This document shows, piece by piece, positions 23,569-30,545 of a stretch of DNA of 30,545 nt. The notes under the pieces were generated by a model, which was not told the DNA's origin, made no database searches, and saw only the letters and a list, made by a program, of their open reading frames with translations. Position 1 is the stretch's first letter, and each line of letters starts with the position of its first letter. Both the position numbers and the translations under genes were made by a program. The stretch lies in assembly GCA_023426505.1 (NCBI GenBank), contig JAFAAP010000200.1, positions 1 through 30,545 on the forward strand, read 5' to 3'. Source of the DNA: Pseudomonadota bacterium (GTDB lineage: Bacteria; Pseudomonadota; Alphaproteobacteria; Rhizobiales; Beijerinckiaceae).

Positions 23569-23789
23569 CCTCCTTCCAACATCCTCGCCCTCTCCTCCGC
23601 CGCTCCGTCCGCTCTTCGGGATTCAGCGCAATGCCTGAGAACCTGCCTCAGGGCTCGGCTTCCTCTGGTCCCGCGCCGCCGGAGCTGCCGGAGACGATCG
23701 ACGGGGGCCAAGTGATCGCTCACGAGAAAGTTGCCTTCTATCCTGTCACCCTCGAGCGCAAGAAGACGCCACGCAGTCGGAGGGCGTGA
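23565..23789 (+). CDS. Small proline-rich protein (74 aa)
   Basis: It begins at an ATG that overlaps the previous stop in an ATGA arrangement (23565-23568). The first 45 residues are basic and Pro/Ser-rich (RPLLRRSVRSSGFSAMPEN, then SGPAPPELPETIDGGQ), followed by VIAHEKVAFYPVTLERKKT. It is probably disordered with a short strand-forming end. It would be missed by length filters, but position and coupling support it. Function unknown; such peptides can be linkers or chaperone tags for larger partners. Confidence 0.6.
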   Translation: MTSFQHPRPLLRRSVRSSGFSAMPENLPQGSASSGPAPPELPETIDGGQVIAHEKVAFYPVTLERKKTPRSRRA

Positions 23790-23790
23790 G

Positions 23791-24075
23791 ATGAGGGATG
23801 AGATCCATCCTTTCGAGGAAGACCTCCTGCCGTCACTCTCCGCGTTCGTGAGCGCGATCGCGGAGGCCGCCGTCGAGGGGGAGGGGGAGCTGACGATCGA
23901 GAGTATCTCGGCGACGCTTCCGTTCGAGCTGGATATGCTCCGGCGTGAGGGCGAACTTCAACTCCGCGCCGGCCCGCCAACGCAACGCACCGCAACGACC
24001 ATCCTGCCGGTCTGGCACCGTATCTCGGTCACAGTGGTCCTGGAGGAGGCGGCCGATGCCAGGAATGAAACCTGA
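23791..24075 (+). CDS. Small Trypco2-like domain protein (94 aa)
   Basis: It starts one base after the previous stop; GGAGGG lies ten bases upstream. The order is one amphipathic helix (LLPSLSAFVSAIAEAAVEGE), then strands GELTIESISATLPFELDM, GELQLRAGPP and HRISVTVVLEE. Helix followed by a small sheet with a PPTQRTATT-type loop resembles the trypsin-co-occurring domain (Trypco2), described in protease-linked conflict systems. That match is by pattern only. The start of the next gene overlaps this one by 20 bases. The first 75 residues of that gene's product have the same layout, so the two may be paralogous or partner subunits. Confidence 0.6.
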   Translation: MRDEIHPFEEDLLPSLSAFVSAIAEAAVEGEGELTIESISATLPFELDMLRREGELQLRAGPPTQRTATTILPVWHRISVTVVLEEAADARNET

Positions 24076-24856
24076 CCGCACAGGCGACGAATGGCGGCTT
24101 GAGTCGTTCCTGGACTCGCTGATCCTTGAGCTCGACAAAGCGCAGGACACCCTCGCCATCAAGGGAGTCACGCGCCGCCTGACCTACATGGTCCGGGATC
24201 TGGCTGTTGATCTTTATGTCTTCCCGAACTTCGAGGATGGGCGCCTGCGCTTCAACGTGGCCCGGCCCGGTGAGCATGGAGCCTCGAAGATCTCATTCCA
24301 GCTCGGCTCCATCTCGGACCGTCAGATCCGCGAGACCGCGAACGAGCCTGTCTCGGCCGATGATGTCCCGATTGCAGCGGTCGAGGATCTCGACGAGGAC
24401 GTGAAGCGCTCCCTAGAACGAATCGGCGTCAGCTCCGCCCGCGATCTCGAGCGCATCGGCGAGAGGCGCATCGATGTCTCGACCGTGGTGGCCGACAAGA
24501 CCGGCACCGGAAAAAGCGTCAGCTACGACCGCCTAGCCGATATGATCGCAAAGGCGCGCCGCCGCAAGTACGCCCCGACGGTGAAGAGTCTCGGCGCACG
24601 CCGCGAAGGGGACGCCGTGGTGCTGGCGCTGTCCGGAGACAACTTGGCGCTCGGCGAGGCGCATCCGGGGTTTCCCGTGGCCGTTCTGAACGGGGAGCCG
24701 GTAACCGTTGAGGTGGCAGGCCCGAAACGCCTTGAGATCCGCCTGCAGCCCGGCCAGCTCGCGCGAGGGGAAAATGACCTCAAGGTCGCTCTTGATCCTT
24801 ATTCGGTGATGACGCTGCAACTCGGGGGCGCCTCCCTCAAGGAGGATCCAGTATGA
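24056..24856 (+). CDS. Trypco2-like / helix-hairpin-helix / Ig-like three-part protein
   Basis: A 266-residue protein starting inside the preceding gene, with GGAGGAGG as ribosome site. Residues 10-85 repeat the helix-plus-sheet layout of the upstream small protein (ESFLDSLILELDKAQDTL, then RLTYMVRDLAVDLYVFPNFE). Residues 105-170 look like a helix-hairpin-helix unit (VEDLDEDVKRSLERIGVSSA, then RDLERIGERRIDVST). Residues about 178-266 look like an Ig-like beta module (VVLALSGDNLALGEAHPGFP). GTGKS at 154-158 lacks the upstream Gly of a P-loop and is not a nucleotide-binding motif. It could bridge nucleic acid or protein partners. Function unknown. Confidence 0.7.
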   Translation: MPGMKPDRTGDEWRLESFLDSLILELDKAQDTLAIKGVTRRLTYMVRDLAVDLYVFPNFEDGRLRFNVARPGEHGASKISFQLGSISDRQIRETANEPVSADDVPIAAVEDLDEDVKRSLERIGVSSARDLERIGERRIDVSTVVADKTGTGKSVSYDRLADMIAKARRRKYAPTVKSLGARREGDAVVLALSGDNLALGEAHPGFPVAVLNGEPVTVEVAGPKRLEIRLQPGQLARGENDLKVALDPYSVMTLQLGGASLKEDPV

Positions 24857-26154
24857 GATCTCACCCTGGAAGGCGCAATCGCATCTACGATATCGGCCGC
24901 CCACCCCGCGGTCCAACCGCGCGGACTCATTCAGGCCGCGCCTATGGTCAAACCTTCGATGCGGGCGTGCCCGTGCGTGCGCTGGGAGCGGCGCCCGAGC
25001 GGGCTCGTTCCAACTCCTTCGAAGCAGCAGGTAGCGGGCTCGCGTGGGACCTCCCGACCGAAGAGCCCTCGACGTTGTCGTGGCCTTCTCCCGAGGACGT
25101 TCCAGCCTCCTTGGCCTTGGCGCCCAAGCCGGGGCGGGCTCTTTCCTTTACCGCAGACATGGACCGCCATCTCCCGACTGCGCCCGTTCCGATCCTGGAG
25201 GACATTCCGATCCTCTTGCCGAAAGACGATAGTTCCAAGCCTGACGCGCTGTACCCCAGCGGCGGGGACGGAGGTCCTCTCGCGCAGGCGTCGGAGCTCA
25301 ACGATGATGAGATCAACCAAGCGCTCCTCGAGATGCTTGGTCAGGTTGCCAGCCAGGAACCGCTTTCGATGACGGCAGCGGAACGGCCGCAGCACTCAGG
25401 GGCGCCCAACCCACCGCCGCAACCAACAGAGGATGCCCACTCGGTGTTCGACCGTATGGGCTTAGCGATGCGCCAGCCGACGACCTTCAACCTTGGCCGC
25501 ATCAACATGGATCGAGAGTTCGATGCCATCGAGGCGGGAATTGATTTCGACGAACTCACGGGAAGTCGGCAGGAGCGCCGAAGGGCGCGAGGGGTTTCGA
25601 GCGGCTTGTCCGCAGCCGAACTCGCAGACGACGAACTTGCCGCCGAGCTCTCAGCCCTTCTTGCTACCCCGGCCACTGACCCCACCCACCCTGGCGAGAA
25701 AGCCCGCGCCTACAGCCGGCCTCCTGCCGCAGCGGATTCCCTGGCAACCACGGTGCCAGTACGCCCAGCGCAGGTCACTCCGCCAGTGTTATACTCAGTC
25801 CCGACTGCTCAAGCCCATAGCGGGAGCGTCCCTGTCTCGGTCGCTCCGGCATGCCCTGCATCGACTTCGGCACCGCTCCAAGCTGCCAGCATAGCGGCCA
25901 GCACCTTTGACGTGCCGGGCGTCCCGGTCTTCGCGACACAGGCCGCCTGGGCGCCACACCCTGGCTATGTCGTTCCCCCCACTTACGCAGCTCACTTCTC
26001 ATCCCTGCCGCCGGGATCTCATCCCACGCTGTTCGTCGCACAACCTGCCCCAATCTTCTCGGCCCCGCCGATGGTCGCTGCCGTGCCTCTCCCAGCAGGC
26101 GCTGTGCCGATGTCGGCTGCTTCTCCCTCGAGCCCGGAGACATCCAATGGCTAA
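24853..26154 (+). CDS. Pro/Ala-rich, largely disordered protein
   Basis: A 433-residue protein coupled to the previous gene by an ATGA overlap. The sequence is low-complexity, with many Pro, Ala and Ser runs (VPVRALGAAPERARSNSFEA, later QAAWAPHPGYVVPPTYAAHF). Two short conserved-looking helices occur at about 150-165 (LNDDEINQALLEMLGQVAS) and 240-275 (SAAELADDELAAELSALLAT). There is no signal peptide. Such proteins often act as flexible adaptors or tethers. It is followed by the three-domain hydrolase gene, whose start overlaps its last eight bases. Family not recognised. Confidence 0.7.
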   Translation: MRSHPGRRNRIYDIGRPPRGPTARTHSGRAYGQTFDAGVPVRALGAAPERARSNSFEAAGSGLAWDLPTEEPSTLSWPSPEDVPASLALAPKPGRALSFTADMDRHLPTAPVPILEDIPILLPKDDSSKPDALYPSGGDGGPLAQASELNDDEINQALLEMLGQVASQEPLSMTAAERPQHSGAPNPPPQPTEDAHSVFDRMGLAMRQPTTFNLGRINMDREFDAIEAGIDFDELTGSRQERRRARGVSSGLSAAELADDELAAELSALLATPATDPTHPGEKARAYSRPPAAADSLATTVPVRPAQVTPPVLYSVPTAQAHSGSVPVSVAPACPASTSAPLQAASIAASTFDVPGVPVFATQAAWAPHPGYVVPPTYAAHFSSLPPGSHPTLFVAQPAPIFSAPPMVAAVPLPAGAVPMSAASPSSPETSNG

Positions 26155-28321
26155 GAGCATTTTCGATCTTGATCGCGAGCTTTCGGCGCTTCGGCGCCGG
26201 GCCGGTGGACAATCCGCTCGACCAAAGCAATCTTTGCCTCCGCCTCCCCGCCCGGCAACGCTCGTGCCAAACGGTGCCACAGCCCAGAGCTGGAGGGGCG
26301 GGCGCGGACGTTATCCAACCTCTCCAAGGCGCTACGGGCGCGCCCTCGAGGCACTCGAGTACGCCGTTCCCGAGCCCATGCCCGCCATAGCCCAGCCGAA
26401 TCCAGCCACATGTTGGGCGGCAGGTTTTGCGATGCTGCTCGGCTGGAAGCAGCGCAATGCTGCAATCACCTTCGATCAGGCCGCCGCCGTTGCAGGACTG
26501 CGCTGGCAGCAGAAGACACAGTCGCCGAGCATCGAAGTCCAGGGCCTCGGCGCGGACGAGGCCGCGGATTTCTGTGCGGACACAGGTTTGGTCATGCTGC
26601 CCATGAATCCGTCCATCGACGGCATGGCGAATCTGCTGCGCCAGTATGGCCCCCTGATGATTGTGCTCCGCCTCTCGGGGCATACCGGCAAGTGGACGCA
26701 TGTCCGGGTCATCACAGGGATCCGGGGCGACGGTACTCCGGACGGCACCCGCCTTACTCTCATCGATCCCTCGGGGCCACAGGTGATCGAGCGCAGCTTC
26801 CGGGACCACGTCCGCGAGTACGAGGACGCAGCCCGCCTCTTCCCGATTGGCACTAATATTACCCTGCCGATCTTCCACTGGCCCGCAGGCGCACGAGCCC
26901 AAGCACCGCAAACGATGAGTCGGCCGCGTGCGTTCGAGGCGGTCAACGCACGTATCCAGGGCTTGGTGCCTCCCCTGCGTCAGCCCAGCGGCATGACCTG
27001 TTGGGCCACGGTGTTCACCATGATGGTGTCGTGGCGGAACAACCAGTCCATGAGCATCCCAGATGCGCTCTCGAGCGTAGGCCAAGCCTGGGTGGACAAG
27101 TTCAACAACAACGAAGGTTTGTCGAGCACCGACAAGGTTCAGTTCTTGCAACAGGCCGGGCTCGTCGCTGTGCCTCCCATGAATCCTTCGATCGAGGGCT
27201 GGGCAGGGTTGATTCGAGATTTCGGTCCGATCTGGGTCACGACGGACGAGGGCAGCGGCCCGAGCGGATGGGCGATCCACGCACGAATCGTCACTGGCAT
27301 TCACGGTGACGGCTCGGCAGGCGGCACGATGCTCGATATCGTTGACCCCGGCGATGGGTCTGCCTACACCGAGAGCTTCGCTACCTTTATTCCAAAGTTC
27401 GAGCGGGAGGCTGCGACTCCCGGCATGCCGCTTAGGTTCCAGGTCGTCCATTGGGCTGCAGGGGCGGGAGCTCTTTCCTTTTATGGAGGCCGTCGGCCGA
27501 CAAGAGCGTTTTCTGCGCTGGCCCGGTCCCCTCGAGAGGCTCTGGTCCAAGCACTCGTCCAGGGTGGGCTGTCCCCAAGTGATGCAGAGGAACTCATAGC
27601 CGCCTACGATGCATGGCTCGCGCAGGCGCGTTCGAGCGCAGCCTCATGGCCGCTCAAACCGCGTGCCTTCCGGGCTCCCGGGCCGGGTGTCACCCTCGAC
27701 CAGATCAGGCGCTTCGCGGCCCACGCGCGGGACGAGGTGATTGGACCGATTGAGCCCATTCTGAACGAGGCGCTTGTGGCAGCGGACATAAGCACTCCCC
27801 TCCGGATCGCACACTTTTTCGCTCAAATTGCGAACGAAACAGGCGGGTTCCGTGCCCTAGTCGAGGATCTTCACTACAGCGCGAAACGCCTGCGCGAGGT
27901 CTGGCCTGGCAAATTCTCGTCGGATGAGATTGCTGAACGGTATGCGGGCGCGGGTCCTGAGGCGATTGCCAACAAGGCGTATGCCGGGATCATCGGCAAC
28001 GGGCCAGAGGCATCCGGGGATGGTTGGCGCTTTCGGGGGCGCGGCTTCATGCAGCTCACCGGTCGCGACAACTATCGTCGTTTTGGCGAAGCAGTAGGCA
28101 TCAACCTAGTCGACAACCCGGATCTGGCTGCGGATCCAGTCGAGGGCTTCCGATTGGCGACAGCCTTCTGGCGTGCGGCAAAGTGCAATGATGCGGCAGA
28201 CCGCGACGATCTGGAAACCGTCACCAAGAAGGTGAATGGGGGCCTCATCGGCCTAGAGCATCGCCGGCAGTGGCTTGCGCGAGCAAAGGACGTATGGGTC
28301 AATGCTGTCGCGGCCGAGTGA
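26147..28321 (+). CDS. Dual C39/papain-like cysteine peptidase plus GH19 endolysin-like fusion
   Basis: A 724-residue protein from ATG 26147 (GGAGA upstream). Residues 72-245 and 268-440 are two papain/C39-like peptidase domains, each with an apparently intact catalytic set: Cys89 (PATCWAAGF), His185 (WTHVRVITG), Asp207 (LIDPSG); and Cys285 (MTCWATVF), His378 (AIHARIVTG), Asp400 (IVDPGD). Residues about 515-720 are a GH19 chitinase/endolysin domain (FFAQIANETGGFRALVEDLH with Glu564; GRGFMQLTGRDNY at 631-643). GH19 enzymes of phages and bacteria cut chitin or peptidoglycan glycans. There is no signal peptide, so release needs lysis or a carrier. It is the last gene of the operon and its likely effector. 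Confidence 0.88.
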   Translation: MAKSIFDLDRELSALRRRAGGQSARPKQSLPPPPRPATLVPNGATAQSWRGGRGRYPTSPRRYGRALEALEYAVPEPMPAIAQPNPATCWAAGFAMLLGWKQRNAAITFDQAAAVAGLRWQQKTQSPSIEVQGLGADEAADFCADTGLVMLPMNPSIDGMANLLRQYGPLMIVLRLSGHTGKWTHVRVITGIRGDGTPDGTRLTLIDPSGPQVIERSFRDHVREYEDAARLFPIGTNITLPIFHWPAGARAQAPQTMSRPRAFEAVNARIQGLVPPLRQPSGMTCWATVFTMMVSWRNNQSMSIPDALSSVGQAWVDKFNNNEGLSSTDKVQFLQQAGLVAVPPMNPSIEGWAGLIRDFGPIWVTTDEGSGPSGWAIHARIVTGIHGDGSAGGTMLDIVDPGDGSAYTESFATFIPKFEREAATPGMPLRFQVVHWAAGAGALSFYGGRRPTRAFSALARSPREALVQALVQGGLSPSDAEELIAAYDAWLAQARSSAASWPLKPRAFRAPGPGVTLDQIRRFAAHARDEVIGPIEPILNEALVAADISTPLRIAHFFAQIANETGGFRALVEDLHYSAKRLREVWPGKFSSDEIAERYAGAGPEAIANKAYAGIIGNGPEASGDGWRFRGRGFMQLTGRDNYRRFGEAVGINLVDNPDLAADPVEGFRLATAFWRAAKCNDAADRDDLETVTKKVNGGLIGLEHRRQWLARAKDVWVNAVAAE

Positions 28322-28628
28322 AGTGAGTGATATAAAGTGGCGGAAGGTAGGTAGTGTCGGCTCTCTTAGTAGAAGGCAAGCTTCAGCGCTCGGACGGTAA
28401 CTATGTACTGCTGCGCGAGCGATCATAGATTCGATGGTTCGTTTCAGGATCCGCCGAGTCCTGGACCCACCCTACGAATTGATTTGGTGTGGTTTCGGTT
28501 TGCTATCGGAATGGGCACAGCCGCCGCAGCTGTCTCCCACGTTCGTTCCCACGCTGATTATCCCGACTTGAGAATAATCAGATTTCACAAGGGGTTAGCG
28601 TAGGTTCGACCTGTTCTGAAGGGACTAG
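28322..28628. other. Intergenic stretch after the 11-gene operon
   Basis: I see no gene here and no clear terminator directly after the operon stop. The region is AT-richer than its surroundings. The part next to 28629 may be the decayed body of an IS200/IS605-type element, but no TnpB residues are recognisable. Confidence 0.4.
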
Positions 28629-28661
28629 GAAGCCTCGGCCTTTAGGCCGAGGAGGCATCAC
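28629..28661 (+). repeat. Orphan IS200/IS605-like right-end hairpin
   Basis: CCTCGGCC (28633-28640) pairs with GGCCGAGG (28645-28652) around TTTA, embedded in GAAG...AGGCATCAC. A GAA-stem-TTTA-stem-GG.TCA layout is that of right ends of IS200/IS605 elements and of the guide-RNA 3' part of TnpB systems. No T-run follows, so it is a poor terminator. No nuclease gene is present to its left, so it is a solo relic. Confidence 0.45.
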
Positions 28662-28722
28662 AGCTGCGCGGTGAGTGCCGAGGCCGTGAAGCGGCTGGGG
28701 CAGCGCCGAGGTCGAAGTCCGG

Positions 28723-28981
28723 ATGCCTGACGAGTTGCGCTCGCCGATCCAGGACCATCTCATCCTGCACCGGCTCGACCCGGAGCAAGGCGTCCGGCGC
28801 TTCTACAGCCTCATGATCGAGCAGGATCTGTTCGGCACGATCTGCCTGGTGCGCAATCGAGGCCTCATCGGCACCACCGACCGCGAGGCTCGCCGGGGCC
28901 CATCAGTCGGAGCTCAAGACCAGCCAGGCGATAGAGGCCGAGGCCCGGGCGAAATGGCGGTGGGACCAGCAGGATCTGTAA
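28723..28981 (+). pseudogene. WGR-domain protein, frameshifted
   Basis: From ATG 28723 the frame reads LILHRLDPEQGVRRFYSLMI, then EQDLFGTICLVRNRGLIGTT. This follows the WGR-domain pattern (fY.l....LFG...lvr.WGRIGt..., here with NRGLIG in place of WGRIG), a domain seen in poly(ADP-ribose) polymerases and bacterial DNA-repair-linked proteins. At the GGGG run (28895-28898) the sense reading shifts to AHQSELKTSQAIEAEARAKW and ends at TAA 28979-28981, two bases before the converging RTX gene's end. The repaired product would be about 85 residues. Homopolymer slippage or sequencing error may explain the shift. Its WGR-only kind is frequent in Rhizobiales. Confidence 0.6.
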
Positions 28982-28983
28982 GG

Positions 28984-30545
28984 CTAAACCCCAAGGTCCC
29001 ATCCGTAGAGCAGCTTGTTCAACGGGATATTATCCCATCCCGCGCCAAGGCTGACTTCGAGAATTCGCCCGTCGTCGGCCGACGCCTCGTTGTGCGTGTT
29101 ACCGTAGTCCACCACATAAAGGCTAACCTTGGTCGGATCGGTCGATTTCGGCCCGAACGCCATGTCTTTCACGTGCACGCGTGTGTGGCCTCGGTAAGGC
29201 GAGAGATCGATCTGACCCTTCTTCTCTCCTGACCGATTGAAGATATAGATCTGGTCACTGAAGCCGCCACCTACAAAGAAGACGTCGTGAAGCGGGTCGT
29301 AGGCAAGAGCTTCCATGTCTTCGACTTCATCGGGGATCGTGGTCTTTGACACCAGCTTTCCGGCCGTCGTGACCTCTACGATCGTATGCGATGGCGTACC
29401 ATTCGCGATGAACACGTTCCCGTTTTTGGGATTGATCGCGATGTCCTCCGGATCAGAGCCGCCGGCTGGCTTTGTCGAGAAGGATCCCAAGACGATTTGT
29501 GGATTCGCTGGGTCGACCCAGAAGACTTTGTATAAGTCGTCGTCGGAGATATACAGCTTCTTGTCGATCGGGTTGTAAGCTAATCCAGTCGGCTCTTTTG
29601 TATAGCCTGAAAGGTCAAACTTTGCGAGGGAGTTGCCGCTGAGGCCTAGCTTGTATAGGTTGGGATCAACGGCACTACTGGAGTAATGTGTAAATGGATC
29701 ATAGTCGAATTCGTCGACTTCTGAATCCGACACAAATAAACTGGCGAGTTCAGGGATATAGACGATACCGGCCGGATCAGGCGCACCAATGTTGCTGTTT
29801 GTAAATGATGTATCGATGATATTGACCTGGTTGGGAATGTTAAGGGTGTCCGGTGGCAATACTTCGAAATCGTGGAAGTTCAAGGTGACAGATTGTTGAG
29901 CGGCCCCGCCGTAACCGTCATTGACTTTTATGGTGAACGTGTCGGTCGAGGCCGTAGGATCCGTCAACTTGTACACGAAAGTCCCGGCTGCTGTATCGAA
30001 GCTGACGGATCCGAAACGTGCACTGGTCGCTAGGCCGTATGTAAAAACATCGTAGTCTGCATCCGTCGCACCGATGGCAATAGCCGGGGAGCCTACCCTT
30101 AGAGCAGCTGCTCTATCAATGGTGAGATTAATGGATTCCACCACCGGATCGTGATTGACGGCGGAGCCTATGACTTTGATGCGGATCTTCGGGTCTGATG
30201 GGTACGACGGCCAAGGGTCGACAGGCAGGGTCGCGATTGCAACGCCTGAATAGGCCATCCCCGCACCGTCTCCATCCCACATCAGCGCGAGCGAATTCGT
30301 ATTGAATACAAACTGGCCATGGCCAGTTGCAGTCCCCTGATTGACACCCCACACGCTCACCTTGGTAAAGTAGCTCGGGTCGAGTGTTCCGTCGCCGAGG
30401 ATACCCCGACCCGGACGCAAGCCGTAATCGGCGGCGGTGATCCCGATCCAATCTTCAGAAAGCACGAAGTCGGCAATCCGGTCAGGGTTGGCGGCGTCGG
30501 GGGTGCCCAGCATGAACGTGTCACTGCCCGCACCGCCGGTAAGGG
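28984..30545 (-). CDS. RTX-type secreted protein with cadherin-like and beta-propeller domains, C-terminal part
   Basis: The frame is open through the right edge, so the true start lies outside; an ATG at 30513 is internal, because the preceding codons give LTGGAGSDTFML, the nonapeptide calcium-binding (RTX) motif. Next comes the usual post-repeat region (ADFVLSEDWIGITAADYGL ... FVFNTNSLALMWDGDGAG). A VCBS/cadherin-like module follows (FGSVSFDTAAGTFVYKLTD, TFTIKVNDGYGG). The C-terminal 260 residues form an NHL/SdiA-regulated-like beta-propeller (EPTGLAYNPIDKKLYISDDD, EDIAINPKNGNVFIANG, EALAYDPLHDVFFVGGG). RTX proteins are exported by type I systems and bind Ca2+. The propeller probably binds surface ligands or has a lactonase-like role; no catalytic claim can be made. 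Confidence 0.8.
   Translation of the reverse strand, partial: LTGGAGSDTFMLGTPDAANPDRIADFVLSEDWIGITAADYGLRPGRGILGDGTLDPSYFTKVSVWGVNQGTATGHGQFVFNTNSLALMWDGDGAGMAYSGVAIATLPVDPWPSYPSDPKIRIKVIGSAVNHDPVVESINLTIDRAAALRVGSPAIAIGATDADYDVFTYGLATSARFGSVSFDTAAGTFVYKLTDPTASTDTFTIKVNDGYGGAAQQSVTLNFHDFEVLPPDTLNIPNQVNIIDTSFTNSNIGAPDPAGIVYIPELASLFVSDSEVDEFDYDPFTHYSSSAVDPNLYKLGLSGNSLAKFDLSGYTKEPTGLAYNPIDKKLYISDDDLYKVFWVDPANPQIVLGSFSTKPAGGSDPEDIAINPKNGNVFIANGTPSHTIVEVTTAGKLVSKTTIPDEVEDMEALAYDPLHDVFFVGGGFSDQIYIFNRSGEKKGQIDLSPYRGHTRVHVKDMAFGPKSTDPTKVSLYVVDYGNTHNEASADDGRILEVSLGAGWDNIPLNKLLYGWDLGV

Noticed and set aside
24056..24856. GTGKS in the 266-residue protein as a Walker A motif
   Set aside because: The Gly four residues before GK is missing and no Walker B follows; the stretch sits in a helix-hairpin-helix-like region.
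25775..27550. 591-codon open frame on the minus strand
   Set aside because: It runs antisense through the disordered-protein gene and the peptidase/GH19 gene, whose catalytic motifs are clear; no motif appears in the antisense product.
16398..28321. Contractile injection system (eCIS, tailocin or T6SS) as explanation of the operon
   Set aside because: No sheath, tube, baseplate, spike or AAA+ ATPase is recognisable in any product; the enzyme content alone is not enough.
1..30545. CRISPR arrays, tRNA and rRNA genes
   Set aside because: No regularly spaced 25-40 bp repeats and no tRNA- or rRNA-like sequence was seen; the only regular repeat is the short 11-bp array at 16293.

Overview
The window looks like chromosomal accessory DNA from an alphaproteobacterium of the Rhizobiales/Hyphomicrobiales type (Methylobacterium or Microvirga-like is my best guess). 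The grounds are GC-rich coding sequence, clean GGAG-type ribosome sites, small proteins typical of that order, and RTX-type secreted proteins at the edges. No rRNA, tRNA or housekeeping gene is visible, so the assignment is an inference.

Layout. (1) 1-224: the N-terminus of a probable secreted polysaccharide lyase, minus strand. (2) 665-1045: two transposase fossils, one IS3-type orfA and one IS630-like C-terminus. (3) 1202-8584: a catabolic island with a LacI-type repressor, a fumarylacetoacetase/2-keto-pentenoate hydratase-like enzyme, a complete polar-amino-acid-type ABC transporter and a D-2-hydroxyacid dehydrogenase. Near-identical TTTAGATCGATCTAA palindromes precede the repressor gene and the transporter, which defines a small regulon. 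An IscB (OMEGA) element with its upstream omega-RNA region lies between the transporter ATPase and the dehydrogenase. Its iscB has lost RuvC-III through an internal deletion and is out of frame. (4) 8595-13300: a graveyard of tiny genes and frameshifted remnants. It holds two paralogous stand-alone proteins resembling the RNA polymerase alpha C-terminal domain, a two-helix membrane protein, a broken response regulator, and a TnpB fossil that has also lost catalytic parts. (5) 13447-14809: a frameshifted putative HNH-type nuclease toxin.

(6) 15251-28321 is the most interesting part. A SARP/BTAD-type activator gene is followed by four GTGA-centred direct repeats with an exact 11-bp period, the arrangement SARP activators are known to bind. 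Next comes an 11-gene, tightly packed operon of about 12 kb. It encodes a cytoplasmic-looking subtilisin (S8) protease, a long coiled-coil protein, several proteins I do not recognise, two small proteins that vaguely resemble trypsin-co-occurring (Trypco2) domains, a proline-rich disordered protein, and a 724-residue protein joining two papain/C39-like cysteine peptidase domains to a GH19 chitinase/endolysin domain. No phage tail or contractile-injection core gene is present. I infer an undescribed protease/murein-hydrolase effector or conflict system switched on by the SARP protein.

(7) 28322-30545: an orphan IS200/IS605-like right-end hairpin, a frameshifted WGR-domain gene, and the C-terminal part of an RTX-type secreted protein with a cadherin-like domain and an NHL/SdiA-regulated-like beta-propeller, running off the right edge on the minus strand.

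Several frameshifts sit at G, C or A/T homopolymers, so some 'pseudogenes' may be assembly errors.
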